64,000 nucleotides of DNA from Finegoldia magna ATCC 53516 (GCF_000159695.1 NZ_CM000955.1:1-64000); one strand, 5' to 3'; counted from the stretch's first letter, positions 17,619 to 28,114 are shown. Notes: generated from the sequence alone by a model not told the origin. Translations and numbers: made by a program.

Positions 17619-19244
17619 TTATTCTTCATCTTCTTTTTTCTTCTTTGAAACATACAATCCACCCAAAGTAGATAAAGCTGCAGCAGCCATAATCATAGCT
17701 TCTGATTCAATACCTGCTTTTGGTAATTTCTTAGATGGTTTGTCTTGTTTAGAAGGTCTAGTTGGTGCATCAGAAATCTTTTCAACCAAATCACTACCCT
17801 TGATAGTATCTTTTGATCCATCTGGATATGTGATAGTAGCTGATCCGTCGTTTCCGATTTCAACCTTAGTTCCTTGTGGGAATTTATCCTTATTAGCCTT
17901 TTCAATAGCTTCCTTAACCTTTGATTTTTCTTCATCAGTTAAGTTTGAAGGATCTTTTACCTTAGTCTTTCCAGGAATTGCTGGATCTACCTTGTCAGCG
18001 ATAGTCTTGTCTGATGGTTTATTGTCATCACCAGGTTTGTTATCATCGCCAGGTTTGTTATCGTCGCCAGGTTTTTGATCATCACCAGGTTTGTTATCGT
18101 CACCAGGTTTTTGATCGTCGCCAGGTTTGTTTCCATCGCCAGGTTTGTTATCGTCGCCAGGTTTGTTTCCATCGCCAGGTTTTTGATCATCACCAGGTTT
18201 TTGATCGTCACCAGGTTTTTGATCGTCGCCAGGTTTTGTTGGGTCAGTTGGATCTGTAGGATCTGTTGTTCCACCTGGAGTTGTTCCTGGGTTATCTCCT
18301 GTAGATTTTTCATTAACTAACTTGTCAGCTGGGATAGTATCCTTTGATCCATCTGGGTATGTGATTGTTGCATTACCCTTATCATCAACTTCTACCTTAG
18401 TTCCTTCTGGGAAGTTATCCTTGTTGGCTTCTTCGATCTTATTCTTAACTTCTTCTTTTTCTTTATCAGTTAGATTATCTTTGTCGCCTACATCAGTCTT
18501 ACCTGGAACTGTTGGTTCAATGATATCAGAGATTGGAAGTTCTGGTTTGTCAGAGATTTCTGGTTCACCGTGTTTGTATTGGAATACAAGGTCTTCAGCT
18601 GGGATAGTATCTTTTGATCCATCTGGGTATGTGATTGTTGCATTACCCTTATCATCTACAGATACATCTGTTCCTTCTGGGAACTTATCCTTATTAGCTT
18701 CTTCGATCTTATTCTTAACTTCTTCTTTTTCTCTGTCAGTTAATTTTTCAGGATCTTTTACGCCTGTTTTTTCAGGAATAGTTGGATCTATGCTTTCAGC
18801 TGTTGTACTTGGTTTTGAATCCTTATCTTTTGGATCTGTACCTTTTTCTTCTTCAGTCTTGTCATCTACACCATCATTGTCATCATCTGTGTCAGTAACA
18901 TCTGGAGTTCCGTCTCCGTCTGTATCTCTCAAGATTTTAACTGTGATTTCTTTTGTAGATTCATTTCCTGCTTCATCAACTGCTTTGATTGTTGCTGTGA
19001 TAGTTTTTTCTTCCTTATCGCCCCAATCTTCTGCTTTTGGTACAGTACCTTCGATTTGCTTAGTTTCTGGGTTGTATTTCAATCCTTCTGGTAAGCCTTC
19101 TACAGTAACTTTAGCATTAACATCGTCAACATCTACCATTACTGGTGGTATAGGTTGTCCTTCTACAGCTGTAATGTTTCCTGCATCAATTGTTGGTGCT
19201 GTTGTGTCTTCTGAAACAACTTTTTCCCAAACTGCTGTGAACAT
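17619..19244 (-). CDS. C-terminal reading frame of the broken adhesin (anchor part)
   Basis: Longest ATG-started frame of the 3' part, 541 aa, but the same frame continues upstream without a stop to the frameshift at about 20388, so the ATG at 19244 is internal. It contains the Ig-like domain, DTDGDGTPDVTDTDDDNDGVDD calcium-binding repeats, three aRib-like domains, a PGDDxKPGDD wall linker and the LPKAG anchor whose last 40 residues nearly equal those of the giant adhesin. Without a signal peptide this fragment alone could not be exported. Confidence 0.6.
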   Translation of the reverse strand: MFTAVWEKVVSEDTTAPTIDAGNITAVEGQPIPPVMVDVDDVNAKVTVEGLPEGLKYNPETKQIEGTVPKAEDWGDKEEKTITATIKAVDEAGNESTKEITVKILRDTDGDGTPDVTDTDDDNDGVDDKTEEEKGTDPKDKDSKPSTTAESIDPTIPEKTGVKDPEKLTDREKEEVKNKIEEANKDKFPEGTDVSVDDKGNATITYPDGSKDTIPAEDLVFQYKHGEPEISDKPELPISDIIEPTVPGKTDVGDKDNLTDKEKEEVKNKIEEANKDNFPEGTKVEVDDKGNATITYPDGSKDTIPADKLVNEKSTGDNPGTTPGGTTDPTDPTDPTKPGDDQKPGDDQKPGDDQKPGDGNKPGDDNKPGDGNKPGDDQKPGDDNKPGDDQKPGDDNKPGDDNKPGDDNKPSDKTIADKVDPAIPGKTKVKDPSNLTDEEKSKVKEAIEKANKDKFPQGTKVEIGNDGSATITYPDGSKDTIKGSDLVEKISDAPTRPSKQDKPSKKLPKAGIESEAMIMAAAALSTLGGLYVSKKKKEDEE

Positions 19245-19464
19245 TACACTCTTTTCTTCGCCTAAGATACCTTTGCTGAATGGTTTACTTAAGTCAAATT
19301 CTTTGTCTGTTCCTAACTTAACCCATTTTACAAATTTGTATCCTTCTCTTGTTGGTTCTTTTACTCCACTTACTACTTCACCGTCTTTTACAGTTACTTT
19401 TTGAGTTGTTGGAGTTCCGCCATTACCATTGAAGATTGCTTGGTATTCTTCTGCTGGAGTTGTT

Positions 19465-21506
19465 TTTGTTGTAGTAGTTGGATTACTTAATTCGCCTGTT
19501 TCTGGGTCAACTTTGTATGTTGTTGTAGTTGTTGTAGTTGAACCGTCATCATTTTTCTTTGTTTCTACTTTCTTGTTACCTACTTTTGTTAATCCATCTA
19601 CTGCTTGTTTTGTAACATTTTCTGTTACTTTATCTTTTTCGCCTGGTTGGGATACTGTTGTTATTTCTTTTTCTCCATCTACAGCAGCTTTTTCAACAAC
19701 CTTTTCTCCGTATGCTAAGCTATCGTCTGCAACGTATTTTACTTTTGCTTTGATAGTTTCTTTTGTTACTTTGGTTGTTTTAGCAATGTCTTCGATTGTG
19801 CCAATAGGTCTTGTTGTTTTTGTAGTTGGATTACTTAATTCGCCTGTTTCTGGGTCAACTTTGTATGTTGTTGTAGTTGTTGTAGTTGAACCGTCATCAT
19901 TTTTCTTTGTTTCTACTTTCTTGTTACCTACTTTTGTTAATCCATCTACTGCTTGTTTTGTAACATTTTCTGTTACTTTATCTTTTTCGCCTGGTTGGGA
20001 TACTGTTGTTATTTCTTTTTCTCCATCTACAGCAGCTTTTTCAACAACCTTTTCTCCGTATGCTAAGCTATCATCTGCAACGTATTTTACTTTTGCTTTG
20101 ATAGTTTCTTTTGTTACTTTGGTTGTTTTAGCAATGTCTTCGATTGTGCCAATAGGTCTTGTTGTTTTTGTAGTTGGATTACTTAATTCGCCTGTTTCTG
20201 GGTCAACTTTGTATGTTGTTGTAGTTGTTGTAGTTGAACCGTCATCATTTTTCTTTGTTTCTACTTTCTTGTTACCTACTTTTGTTAATCCATCTACTGC
20301 TTGTTTTGTAACATTTTCTGTTACTTTATCTTTTTCGCCTGGTTGGGATACTGTTGTTATTTCTTTTTCTCCATCTACAGCAGCTTTTCAACAACCTTTT
20401 CTCCGTATGCTAAGCTATCGTCTGCAACGTATTTTACTTTTGCTTTGATAGTTTCTTTTGTTACTTTGGTTGTTTTAGCAATGTCTTCGATTGTGCCAAT
20501 AGGTCTTGTTGTTTTTGTAGTTGGATTACTTAATTCGCCTGTTTCTGGGTCAACTTTGTATGTTGTTGTAGTTGTTGTAGTTGAACCGTCATCATTTTTC
20601 TTTGTTTCTACTTTCTTGTTACCTACTTTTGTTAATCCATCTACTGCTTGTTTTGTAACATTTTCTGTTACTTTATCTTTTTCGCCTGGTTGGGATACTG
20701 TTGTTATTTCTTTTTCTCCATCTACAGCAGCTTTTTCAACAACCTTTTCTCCGTATGCTAAGCTATCATCTGCAACGTATTTTACTTTTGCTTTGATAGT
20801 TTCTTTTGTTACTTTGGTTGTTTTAGCAATGTCTTCGATTGTGCCAATAGGTCTTGTTGTTTTTGTAGTTGGATTACTTAATTCGCCTGTTTCTGGGTCA
20901 ACTTTGTATGTTGTTGTAGTTGTTGTAGTTGAACCGTCATCATTTTTCTTTGTTTCTACTTTCTTGTTACCTACTTTTGTTAATCCATCTACTGCTTGTT
21001 TTGTAACATTTTCTGTTACTTTATCTTTTTCGCCTGGTTGGGATACTGTTGTTATTTCTTTTTCTCCATCTACAGCAGCTTTTTCAACAACCTTTTCTCC
21101 GTATGCTAAGCTATCATCTGCAACGTATTTTACTTTTGCTTTGATAGTTTCTTTTGTTACTTTGGTTGTTTTAGCAATGTCTTCGATTGTGCCAATAGGT
21201 CTTGTTGTTTTTGTAGTTGGATTACTTAATTCGCCTGTTTCTGGGTCAACTTTGTATGTTGTTGTAGTTGTTGTAGTTGAACCGTCATCATTTTTCTTTG
21301 TTTCTACTTTCTTGTTACCTACTTTTGTTAATCCATCTACTGCTTGTTTTGTAACATTTTCTGTTACTTTATCTTTTTCGCCTGGTTGGGATACTGTTGT
21401 TATTTCTTTTTCTCCATCTACAGCAGCTTTTTCAACAACCTTTTCTCCGTATGCTAAGCTATCATCTGCAACGTATTTTACTTTTGCTTTGATAGTTTCT
21501 TTTGTT
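19465..21506 (-). repeat. six 348-bp tandem repeats (G5-like 116-aa modules)
   Basis: Six nearly identical units spaced 348 bases apart, except one spacing of 347 that marks the frameshift. Each encodes KETIKAKVKYVADDSLAYGE.. then a Thr-rich TTTTTTTYKVDPETGELSN stretch. The first half resembles G5 domains of surface adhesins (inference). Only a few synonymous bases differ between copies, which implies recent duplication or gene conversion. Confidence 0.88.
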
Positions 21507-23008
21507 TTCTTTTCGTAGATAGCTGAGTACTTTGTATCAGAATCATATATCTTTTTAAGATCTGCATTCCATCCTTTGAAAGTCCAATTATCTTTGCCTG
21601 TTACTTGTGGAGCCGAAAGGTTATTGCCAATATCCACCCCCGCTATTACATTGTAATTTGTACTTCCACTTATTGTACCATGCTCACCTGATTCGAAAGT
21701 TACTTTTACATAGTCAGTATCACCAGTTTGTTCTTCTTCTGTTACAAGTGGTTTTTCTGTGAAGTTTATCTCTGTAGGTTTTAGCCCATCCGGGTCTGGT
21801 GTTATTTTACCTGGCTTATATACTTTGTTGCCATCTTTATCTACTAAAAATCCTTTTTCTTGGTTTGTAACTTCTACTTTTATGCCTTTGTTGTAATCAT
21901 CTATGTTCCTACTGTTAGGTCTACGAGCAACCATAGTCTCAGTGTTATCAGTTGGAATCTCAACTTCTCTAGATTTTCCATTACCGCTAGTCATTTTTAT
22001 TTTTCCGTCAGTAGCAGTTGAATCTGGATTAGTTGCTGAACCATTCTTATCTACAGTTTTTACTATGACATCATTATTTCTATATTGGCTTAGTGTTAGA
22101 GTAAATGTAGTTTCATTAGACTCACCATTGTAACTTGCATTTGATTCATTTTGGATGAATTTACCAGCTATACTTGTACCAGAAAATTTTATTGAAACAT
22201 CACCATTTTTTACATCATCCATTGATACTGGATTTTCAAAGGTTATAGTGCCATCTTCTGCATTAAAGATGGCTTCTTGAACTGATCCATCTTTCTTATT
22301 TATTAATGTTACTTTTGTATCTGGTGTATCTCCAAATATTCCAGCAAAGTTAAAGTCTGATCCACCTATACCATTTTTTACTATTACTGTTTTTACAGTA
22401 GTTTCGTTAAAGTTTGGTTGGGCTGCAAATAGATTAATATTTTTTGGGTTGCTTTTACTATCTTCAGGCGATACATCTAAATCTTCCCCTGCTTTAGTAT
22501 CATTAGCATCATTTTCTATAGTCTTTTCTGTAACATTTACAGGTATACTTACATCCTTACTAGATCCATCTGCAAATAGTATGCTTCCAGATGCATAGCT
22601 TACTCCAACTACCGATGTATCAGCTGGGTTACTTATGCTTAATCTTGCTCCTGCTGGTAGATTTGTAATAGCTTTTTGATAGTCATCTACTGAATCTCCT
22701 TCTTGAACTGTTATTTCAGTTATTGATGGTGTAAAGCTATCAGATTCCTTGCTTGCTACCTCTTCTAAAGTTTCAGGCTCTAAGTCACCAGTCTTATCTT
22801 CAACAACTTCATTGGATTCTTGAACTTCATTAGACTCTTGGCCGGATTTTTCTTCTAAATTTTTGTCAGTTTCGCTTGCATTTACTTCATTAGTATCTGT
22901 AGTTTCAATAGACTTATCAGCAACAGCTTCTGTTTTAGCTATAGATGAAGATACTTCTTCTGCTGCCTTTGAATCTGTTGGTGATACCAATAAAGTAAAA
23001 CCTAACAT
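20375..23008 (-). CDS. N-terminal reading frame of the broken adhesin
   Basis: 877-codon frame covering the 5' part. Its first Met (23008) lies inside the hydrophobic signal, so the real start is the ATG at 23118 in another frame. It runs through a Glu/Ser-rich segment, a Rib-like domain, an InlB-like repeat (WTFKGWNADLKK) and about three and a half 116-aa repeats, then stops at EKLL after the one-base loss. As it stands the product would lack both a complete signal and the wall anchor. Confidence 0.6.
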   Translation of the reverse strand: MLGFTLLVSPTDSKAAEEVSSSIAKTEAVADKSIETTDTNEVNASETDKNLEEKSGQESNEVQESNEVVEDKTGDLEPETLEEVASKESDSFTPSITEITVQEGDSVDDYQKAITNLPAGARLSISNPADTSVVGVSYASGSILFADGSSKDVSIPVNVTEKTIENDANDTKAGEDLDVSPEDSKSNPKNINLFAAQPNFNETTVKTVIVKNGIGGSDFNFAGIFGDTPDTKVTLINKKDGSVQEAIFNAEDGTITFENPVSMDDVKNGDVSIKFSGTSIAGKFIQNESNASYNGESNETTFTLTLSQYRNNDVIVKTVDKNGSATNPDSTATDGKIKMTSGNGKSREVEIPTDNTETMVARRPNSRNIDDYNKGIKVEVTNQEKGFLVDKDGNKVYKPGKITPDPDGLKPTEINFTEKPLVTEEEQTGDTDYVKVTFESGEHGTISGSTNYNVIAGVDIGNNLSAPQVTGKDNWTFKGWNADLKKIYDSDTKYSAIYEKKTKETIKAKVKYVADDSLAYGEKVVEKAAVDGEKEITTVSQPGEKDKVTENVTKQAVDGLTKVGNKKVETKKNDDGSTTTTTTTYKVDPETGELSNPTTKTTRPIGTIEDIAKTTKVTKETIKAKVKYVADDSLAYGEKVVEKAAVDGEKEITTVSQPGEKDKVTENVTKQAVDGLTKVGNKKVETKKNDDGSTTTTTTTYKVDPETGELSNPTTKTTRPIGTIEDIAKTTKVTKETIKAKVKYVADDSLAYGEKVVEKAAVDGEKEITTVSQPGEKDKVTENVTKQAVDGLTKVGNKKVETKKNDDGSTTTTTTTYKVDPETGELSNPTTKTTRPIGTIEDIAKTTKVTKETIKAKVKYVADDSLAYGEKVVEKLL

Positions 23009-23170
23009 AAAAGATACTAATCCTATAGATAATTTTCTACTTGCATATTTCGGTTTTCTAGTTGATCCTTTTTCTTTTTTAAATTGATCAAGTTTTCTAA
23101 CTTTGATTTTCTATCCATTATTTCTCCTTTTGTAATAATTGCGATAAATAAACTACCGCCTTGTTTTGTC

Positions 23171-23192
23171 AAAAGAGAGCTTTTCAGCCCTC
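23171..23192 (-). terminator. short terminator between the secreted protein and the adhesin
   Basis: On the minus strand GAGGGCT-GAAA-AGCTCTC is followed by TTTT: a 7-bp stem with a GNRA loop. The short T tract suggests it may leak into the next gene, whose start is only about 50 bases on. Confidence 0.6.
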
Positions 23193-23208
23193 CTTTAACT
23201 TGCCAACA

Positions 23209-26200
23209 TTAATCAACTTCTAAAGTTAATTTAGCTGTCTTACCACCCTTACTAGCTGTTATTATAACAGTTTGTCCTCGTTCAAACTCAAATGTAGAAC
23301 CATCATTTAGGGTGTCTATTTCAGCATCACCATAAGCTAAATTAGTATTGATTTCAAATGCCTTTGAATCATCACTATTTAATACTTCTATTTTTATATC
23401 AGCACCTTCTTCTGAGCTAACATATATAAAGTCATCTCCTTCATAAGGTACATCAGCGTTTAATTGTAGAGGCTCTGCTTTCTTTTCTACTGATTTTTTA
23501 ACAGTAGTCTTATTTCCAAATTTATCTATGGCTATTACAGAGTATGTTTTATCTTCACCATTTTGTTGGTAGATATGTTTATTTAAATCAGCAGATTTTA
23601 GACTTGCATTTTTATCATAGTAACCGCTATCCTTGTTTTCAGATTCATAAACTCTAAGGATACCAGAATCATCACTTGCTTTTGCAGATATTTTTACTTG
23701 GTAGCCATATGCATCTTGTTCAATTGTCATATTCTTATTTGCTTCTCCAAAGCTTGGTGCAACCTTATCTATTTTTATTGGCTTTGTTGAATATGATGGT
23801 GCTTTTCCTACTTCTGTTGCTTCAATATAATAATCTTCTTTTGGATCAAATTTATCACTTGGCAAATCTGTTATATCAAGTACTAGTCTACCATCTTTTG
23901 TTGTTGTTTGACTGGTCCCCTTAACTTCTGTATAGCTTCCATCGTCGTTTTTCTTAACAAGTTTATAGCTTGCATTTTTTGGAAGATTTTTTCCTTCTTC
24001 TGGTGCTATTTCTATATATTGCTTGTCGTCATCTTGATCATAAGTTTGCTTTGGATTTGTTACTTGTGATCTAAGTGGTCCATAGAAAGCATAAACAGTC
24101 ATTTCTGATAAAATTGGTGAGTTTTCTGTAAACTTATAAGCATTTGTAGTGTCTTTAGCTTGTTCTTCTGTTGTTAATTCTTGTAATTTGTTATATCCAT
24201 CAACCGTATCAACCTTCTTTGTTGTCCAGCCATAGAATTCTTTGTTATCCATCTTAGGATTTTCTGTCTTTAGATCTTTTTGTGATTCTTTTCCAGGGAA
24301 TTCTCTTAACCAAAGTTGTGATTTTGTGATGTCTATGCCCTTACTTGTGTAAAATTTCTCAACATATACTTTGAAAGAAGCTATATCTTGTTGTGCTTCA
24401 CTTATTGCTGCATTTCTAATTGCATTTGGAGCTCCGGCACCTGTTGGTAGCGCTTGTGCTTCTGTAAGTCTTTTTTTCAGTTCCTCATTGTATTTATCAA
24501 ACATAGACTTATAAGTTTCTGTTCCCAATGGTTGATCAGTATGCGATGCCATTACTTGCTTACCACTGCCATCATCAACCATTCTTCTATTGTCTCCCTC
24601 AAAGGCATTAGCTTTGTAATTTTTGTTTAATTCTGTAGTCGGGAAGTTTGTTTCCTTATCTACATTGTATCTATAATTTTCATTTAATGGTGCAATTTTT
24701 GTAATTGGTTTCTTGGCATTGTCATCATTTGCATCTTCTCCCAGGTAACCACCATTTAAGTCAAAATTAACTTTCGCCTGTACTTGCTCAATAATTGGTG
24801 GTAATTTTTCAACAGCATTGATCGAAAAATCTTCTGTAGTAAATCCAATAGGGGCATCCTTAATCATTTTGTACTTATTATTAGTAATACCTGTTGTTGC
24901 TCCCAATGGATCTTTTGGATTAATAGCATCTTTTGTAGAGAATTCATAACCAAACTCAATTTTTTTGTTTACGATTACTGCTTGTGATCTCTTTTGGTCA
25001 ATTATTACTTCTTCATTATCTCCTGAACCTGCCGTTTTAAAAGTATCTTCTTGATCAGTTAGATATGCTTGTTTTAACAGTGTGTCATTTTCCCCAACAC
25101 CTGTTGCTCTAACAATGGCATTACCTACTTTTGTATGACCATGAATAATATTATCTTCTGTGAATATTTCAGGGATTGAAGCTTCATTTTGCGTTTTCGC
25201 AACATGAGGTGATTTTAAGTTTCCAGCAAAACGTGCATATTGCATATCTCCAGTTTTTTCAGCATCTTTTGCTATGGTAAAGAAATCGCCACTATTACCC
25301 TTTGCTTGCTCTTCCTTATTCTTATAAAATCTAACTTCTTTTATTGGCTTCTTTAATCCTTCCATGTAGATTTTAATTGGAGTGCCTTCTTTTAGTGTCA
25401 TATCATAAGGAATTCTCCACCAATAAGATGTTTTGTCTTTCCAATATAGAGAAGTTCCCCCTAAGGCATTAGATTCCGCATTGAAGACTACAGTGTGAGG
25501 TCTTTTCCCTACTTCCATAGTTAGTTTTCTATCTCCAATTTTAGCACCGCCACTAAATTCATCAGTTCCAACATCTAGAATCAGTTCATCACCTTGTTTT
25601 AGTTTTCTATCCTTATCAACTTTTCCAGTGAAAGTATCCTTCGGTGTCTTTGTTTGCATAGTAAAGGTTGTGTAGAAAGTCATATCCAAAAGGTCAGAGT
25701 CGTTAACGATTTTGTCAAACTTATCCGGTTGCACATAGAATCTAACAACTGTAGCCACACCCTTTAAACTATTTGCAGCTGCTCCATTGATTAATAAATC
25801 CAGTGCTTTTCCATTTTGTTGAGTTTTTATATTGCTTTCATAATCTGTCTTTTTATAGTCAGAGCCTAATACTTGAATATATTTTAGTCCATCCTTACCA
25901 TCATTTATTTGCCTTCTTAAAACTGGTATTTTTCTATCAGTTATAGGATTCTCATAAGTTGCCCCTTTTCCATAAGGGTCCTCATCAGCATTTAAAAGAA
26001 ATACATCGGCTATTTTGTCATTAGAATCTTCAGCAACTTCTGTTCCATCCGCTTTTTTATAGGAACTGCCTGCTAAGATATTGAAGAACTTATCTTCCAT
26101 TACAGTTCTAAGACCTATATATGGATTGTAATTATAAGCTGTTAAAAGGAAGTCTCCTTTATTATGTCTTATTGTAAGGTCTACGTATCCCCTATTTTTG

Positions 26201-27069
26201 TCGTATGAAATATATGAGTCTTGAGCAAAAATCCATGGTGAACCATTGTCTTGTTGAGATTGTGGAATAAGCCCTGTTCTGTAGTCTTTTTTAGGTATTA
26301 CAGTAGAAGGTGTATAAGTTGAATATCCATTCCTGTGTTTGGTTGGATTCATACGAACTCTCTCATACTTCTTGTCTGTTATTCTCATTTGAATAATTGG
26401 TTCTTTTTCCCTTGTAAGTTCTTGGATACTTTTAGGAAGATTTTCTTTTTCTAGTGTAGCTTGGTCCTTAAGAACAAAATGCATAGGGGCTTCTATCACA
26501 TTAGTTTTAAATCCTGCTTTATCAATATCAAAACTAACTACATTTTCAGAGCCAACGTTTTCTCTGGATTCTCTTGTAAAAGTCATTATGCCATTTTTAA
26601 AATGTAATGGACTGGCTGGTCCTCTGTTAGTAGATGGATCTTTCCAAGCTCCTGTTTGATTATTATCCCAGTCAATCATTTGATATAAAGTCTTATCAAA
26701 TTTTAAAAGCATTTTGTTCCATGCTCCTCCAGGGCTTGAATTAGTCTTGTACAATAGTTTGATTACTTCTCGGTCTTTTGAATTTGGGTCTGTATAATTA
26801 TAAGATCCACCATACTCTATAGTAGGATTTTTAATAAAGTCACCCGTAGATGGTTCTATTAGCCTATTATGAGCTGCTAGTGGCCAATATTCACTATTTG
26901 CCTCTTCATAGCTAACTTCCCAATCAGGTGTATCAACAGCTCTAACCGATGTGTTATCTTTGGTTGGTGCTAATTTAGTTTCTTCAGCAAATACATTAAT
27001 AGGGGCTGAACCCACTAACATAGCCGCTAAGAGGACTGTTGCGGTCGCTCTTTTCAAATTAAATTTCAT
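23209..27069 (-). CDS. Large secreted adhesin-like protein without wall anchor
   Basis: 1,286 aa. A Sec signal (MKFNLKRATATVLLAAMLVGSAPINVFAEE) with no YSIRK motif is followed by a region (about 40-680) resembling the N-terminal part of the giant adhesin: MRITDKK..YSTYTPST versus MRLTDKNGK..YSTYTKTT, and shared WW/IYKDYK-like spacing. Later come an InlB-like NGGYLGEDA/FYGWTTKKV segment (about 770-960) and two or three C-terminal Ig-like domains. The protein stops at KGGKTAKLTLEVD with no LPxTG, membrane segment or other anchor. ATG 27069 follows AAAAAAGGAG; an in-frame TTG at 27087 is part of that site. Ligand unknown; it may act as a partner of the two anchored proteins encoded downstream. 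Confidence 0.8.
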   Translation of the reverse strand: MKFNLKRATATVLLAAMLVGSAPINVFAEETKLAPTKDNTSVRAVDTPDWEVSYEEANSEYWPLAAHNRLIEPSTGDFIKNPTIEYGGSYNYTDPNSKDREVIKLLYKTNSSPGGAWNKMLLKFDKTLYQMIDWDNNQTGAWKDPSTNRGPASPLHFKNGIMTFTRESRENVGSENVVSFDIDKAGFKTNVIEAPMHFVLKDQATLEKENLPKSIQELTREKEPIIQMRITDKKYERVRMNPTKHRNGYSTYTPSTVIPKKDYRTGLIPQSQQDNGSPWIFAQDSYISYDKNRGYVDLTIRHNKGDFLLTAYNYNPYIGLRTVMEDKFFNILAGSSYKKADGTEVAEDSNDKIADVFLLNADEDPYGKGATYENPITDRKIPVLRRQINDGKDGLKYIQVLGSDYKKTDYESNIKTQQNGKALDLLINGAAANSLKGVATVVRFYVQPDKFDKIVNDSDLLDMTFYTTFTMQTKTPKDTFTGKVDKDRKLKQGDELILDVGTDEFSGGAKIGDRKLTMEVGKRPHTVVFNAESNALGGTSLYWKDKTSYWWRIPYDMTLKEGTPIKIYMEGLKKPIKEVRFYKNKEEQAKGNSGDFFTIAKDAEKTGDMQYARFAGNLKSPHVAKTQNEASIPEIFTEDNIIHGHTKVGNAIVRATGVGENDTLLKQAYLTDQEDTFKTAGSGDNEEVIIDQKRSQAVIVNKKIEFGYEFSTKDAINPKDPLGATTGITNNKYKMIKDAPIGFTTEDFSINAVEKLPPIIEQVQAKVNFDLNGGYLGEDANDDNAKKPITKIAPLNENYRYNVDKETNFPTTELNKNYKANAFEGDNRRMVDDGSGKQVMASHTDQPLGTETYKSMFDKYNEELKKRLTEAQALPTGAGAPNAIRNAAISEAQQDIASFKVYVEKFYTSKGIDITKSQLWLREFPGKESQKDLKTENPKMDNKEFYGWTTKKVDTVDGYNKLQELTTEEQAKDTTNAYKFTENSPILSEMTVYAFYGPLRSQVTNPKQTYDQDDDKQYIEIAPEEGKNLPKNASYKLVKKNDDGSYTEVKGTSQTTTKDGRLVLDITDLPSDKFDPKEDYYIEATEVGKAPSYSTKPIKIDKVAPSFGEANKNMTIEQDAYGYQVKISAKASDDSGILRVYESENKDSGYYDKNASLKSADLNKHIYQQNGEDKTYSVIAIDKFGNKTTVKKSVEKKAEPLQLNADVPYEGDDFIYVSSEEGADIKIEVLNSDDSKAFEINTNLAYGDAEIDTLNDGSTFEFERGQTVIITASKGGKTAKLTLEVD

Positions 27070-27124
27070 GTTTTCTCCTTTTTTCAATCAAATTTTACTT
27101 TTACATAATTTAAAGTTTTCCTTG

Positions 27125-27143
27125 TGTATGTTTTTTGCATACA
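27125..27143. promoter_or_regulatory. inverted repeat upstream of the secreted protein
   Basis: TGTATG and CATACA arms with a 7-base spacer lie 56 bases before the start codon. It could be a regulator site or an mRNA leader hairpin. Confidence 0.35.
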
Positions 27144-28114
27144 TTTAATCGCATCTCATCTATATTTGTATTCTAATTACAAGTATTTGTTTATAATGTT
27201 TTGTACACTTCTATGAACTTTAAGATTTATGATTATACCAAATACTGTAACTAGATGTTTTATAATCAATCCTCCTTTCTGAATATCTTTATCCAAGACA
27301 AATACCATTATCCATCTATTTATGTTTAGTAGCTTATATTTTAAAGTAAATACAATTGATTTTAATCTAACTGCTTTTTGTCAGATGAATAAAGATATTT
27401 ATCCTAATAATCATAAATGTGTAATAATTAGAATAATATCCGGAACATATAGCTAACACTATTACGAATAACGAAATATCTAACACTATGAATAATATTT
27501 TAGACAAAGTTACCCTTAAATTTTAATTGCATTGACTATAAAATCAAATATTTTAATATATAAAATGTTGGATTTTACGGCTTAAAAAACTCAGAGTTAT
27601 ATACTGTAAGCTAATCCATAAGATGAAATATTATTACAATTATATTCTATCATATTTAAAATATAATTCAACAAATGATGTTGAGATTTTATTCAAATAA
27701 TGTTTTTTATTATTAAATTCTAAATTTCAGCATTTAATTGGGCATATATCATTTAATCGTAAAAAGTTTTGAGTTTTATATCGGTTATTTTTATCGAATT
27801 TTATTCTTGTTTTTTAATATCTTTCATAAAGATAAACTAAATTGGATTTGATGGAATTTATAAATTATGTTAGAGACAATTTTACATAAATATTTATATA
27901 AGTGACTGTTTAACATATATTATAGCTACGGATTATATTAAAATCATTAAAGGATTATGTGATGTTTATCAAATACCAGACGTTTATAGTAGTGTCTTTT
28001 ATTAATTAAAAACATTAGAAAAATATGAAAATTTACGGAAGGAAGAACATTTTCAACATATCAGAAATACACAGAAATTTTGTGATACTGGAATTTCAAT
28101 AGTATTATACGTCA
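27144..28114. other. AT-rich intergenic region, no gene seen
   Basis: Nearly 1 kb between the secreted protein start and the group II intron. I find no frame with a ribosome-binding site and plausible protein. A stretch at about 28020-28110 reads in one plus-strand frame as a short hydrophilic peptide but has no start and may be a decayed gene remnant. Confidence 0.45.

Larger units (their letters stand above)
17619..23118 (-). pseudogene. LPKAG-anchored adhesin broken by two single-base frameshifts
   Basis: If repaired, this is one gene of about 1,830 aa. ATG at 23116-23118 follows AAAAGGAG. After about 8 codons a five-A run has become four A (near 23092-23096), moving the YSIRK-like signal (KYASRKLSIGLVSFMLGF) out of frame. 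A second loss, again five A to four, lies at about 20388, inside the fourth-listed 348-bp repeat: five sister copies read the full run. Order in the repaired protein: signal, Rib-like domain, N-terminal region, InlB-B-type repeat, six 116-aa repeats, another InlB-like repeat, Ig/cadherin-like domain, DTDGDG thrombospondin-3-type calcium repeats, aRib-like domains, PGDDQKPGDD linker, aRib, LPKAG anchor. Decay, reversible phase change or sequencing error are all possible. Confidence 0.8.

Noticed and set aside
19429..21518. Two long overlapping plus-strand frames rich in Val/Ser/Pro
   Set aside because: Antisense shadows of the 348-bp repeats; they change frame at the same one-base deletion as the real gene.
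27170..27270. Possible leaderless small peptide after GAAAGGAGGATTG on the minus strand
   Set aside because: The only start (TTG) is too close to the GGAGG, the peptide is about 30 residues and has no recognisable features.
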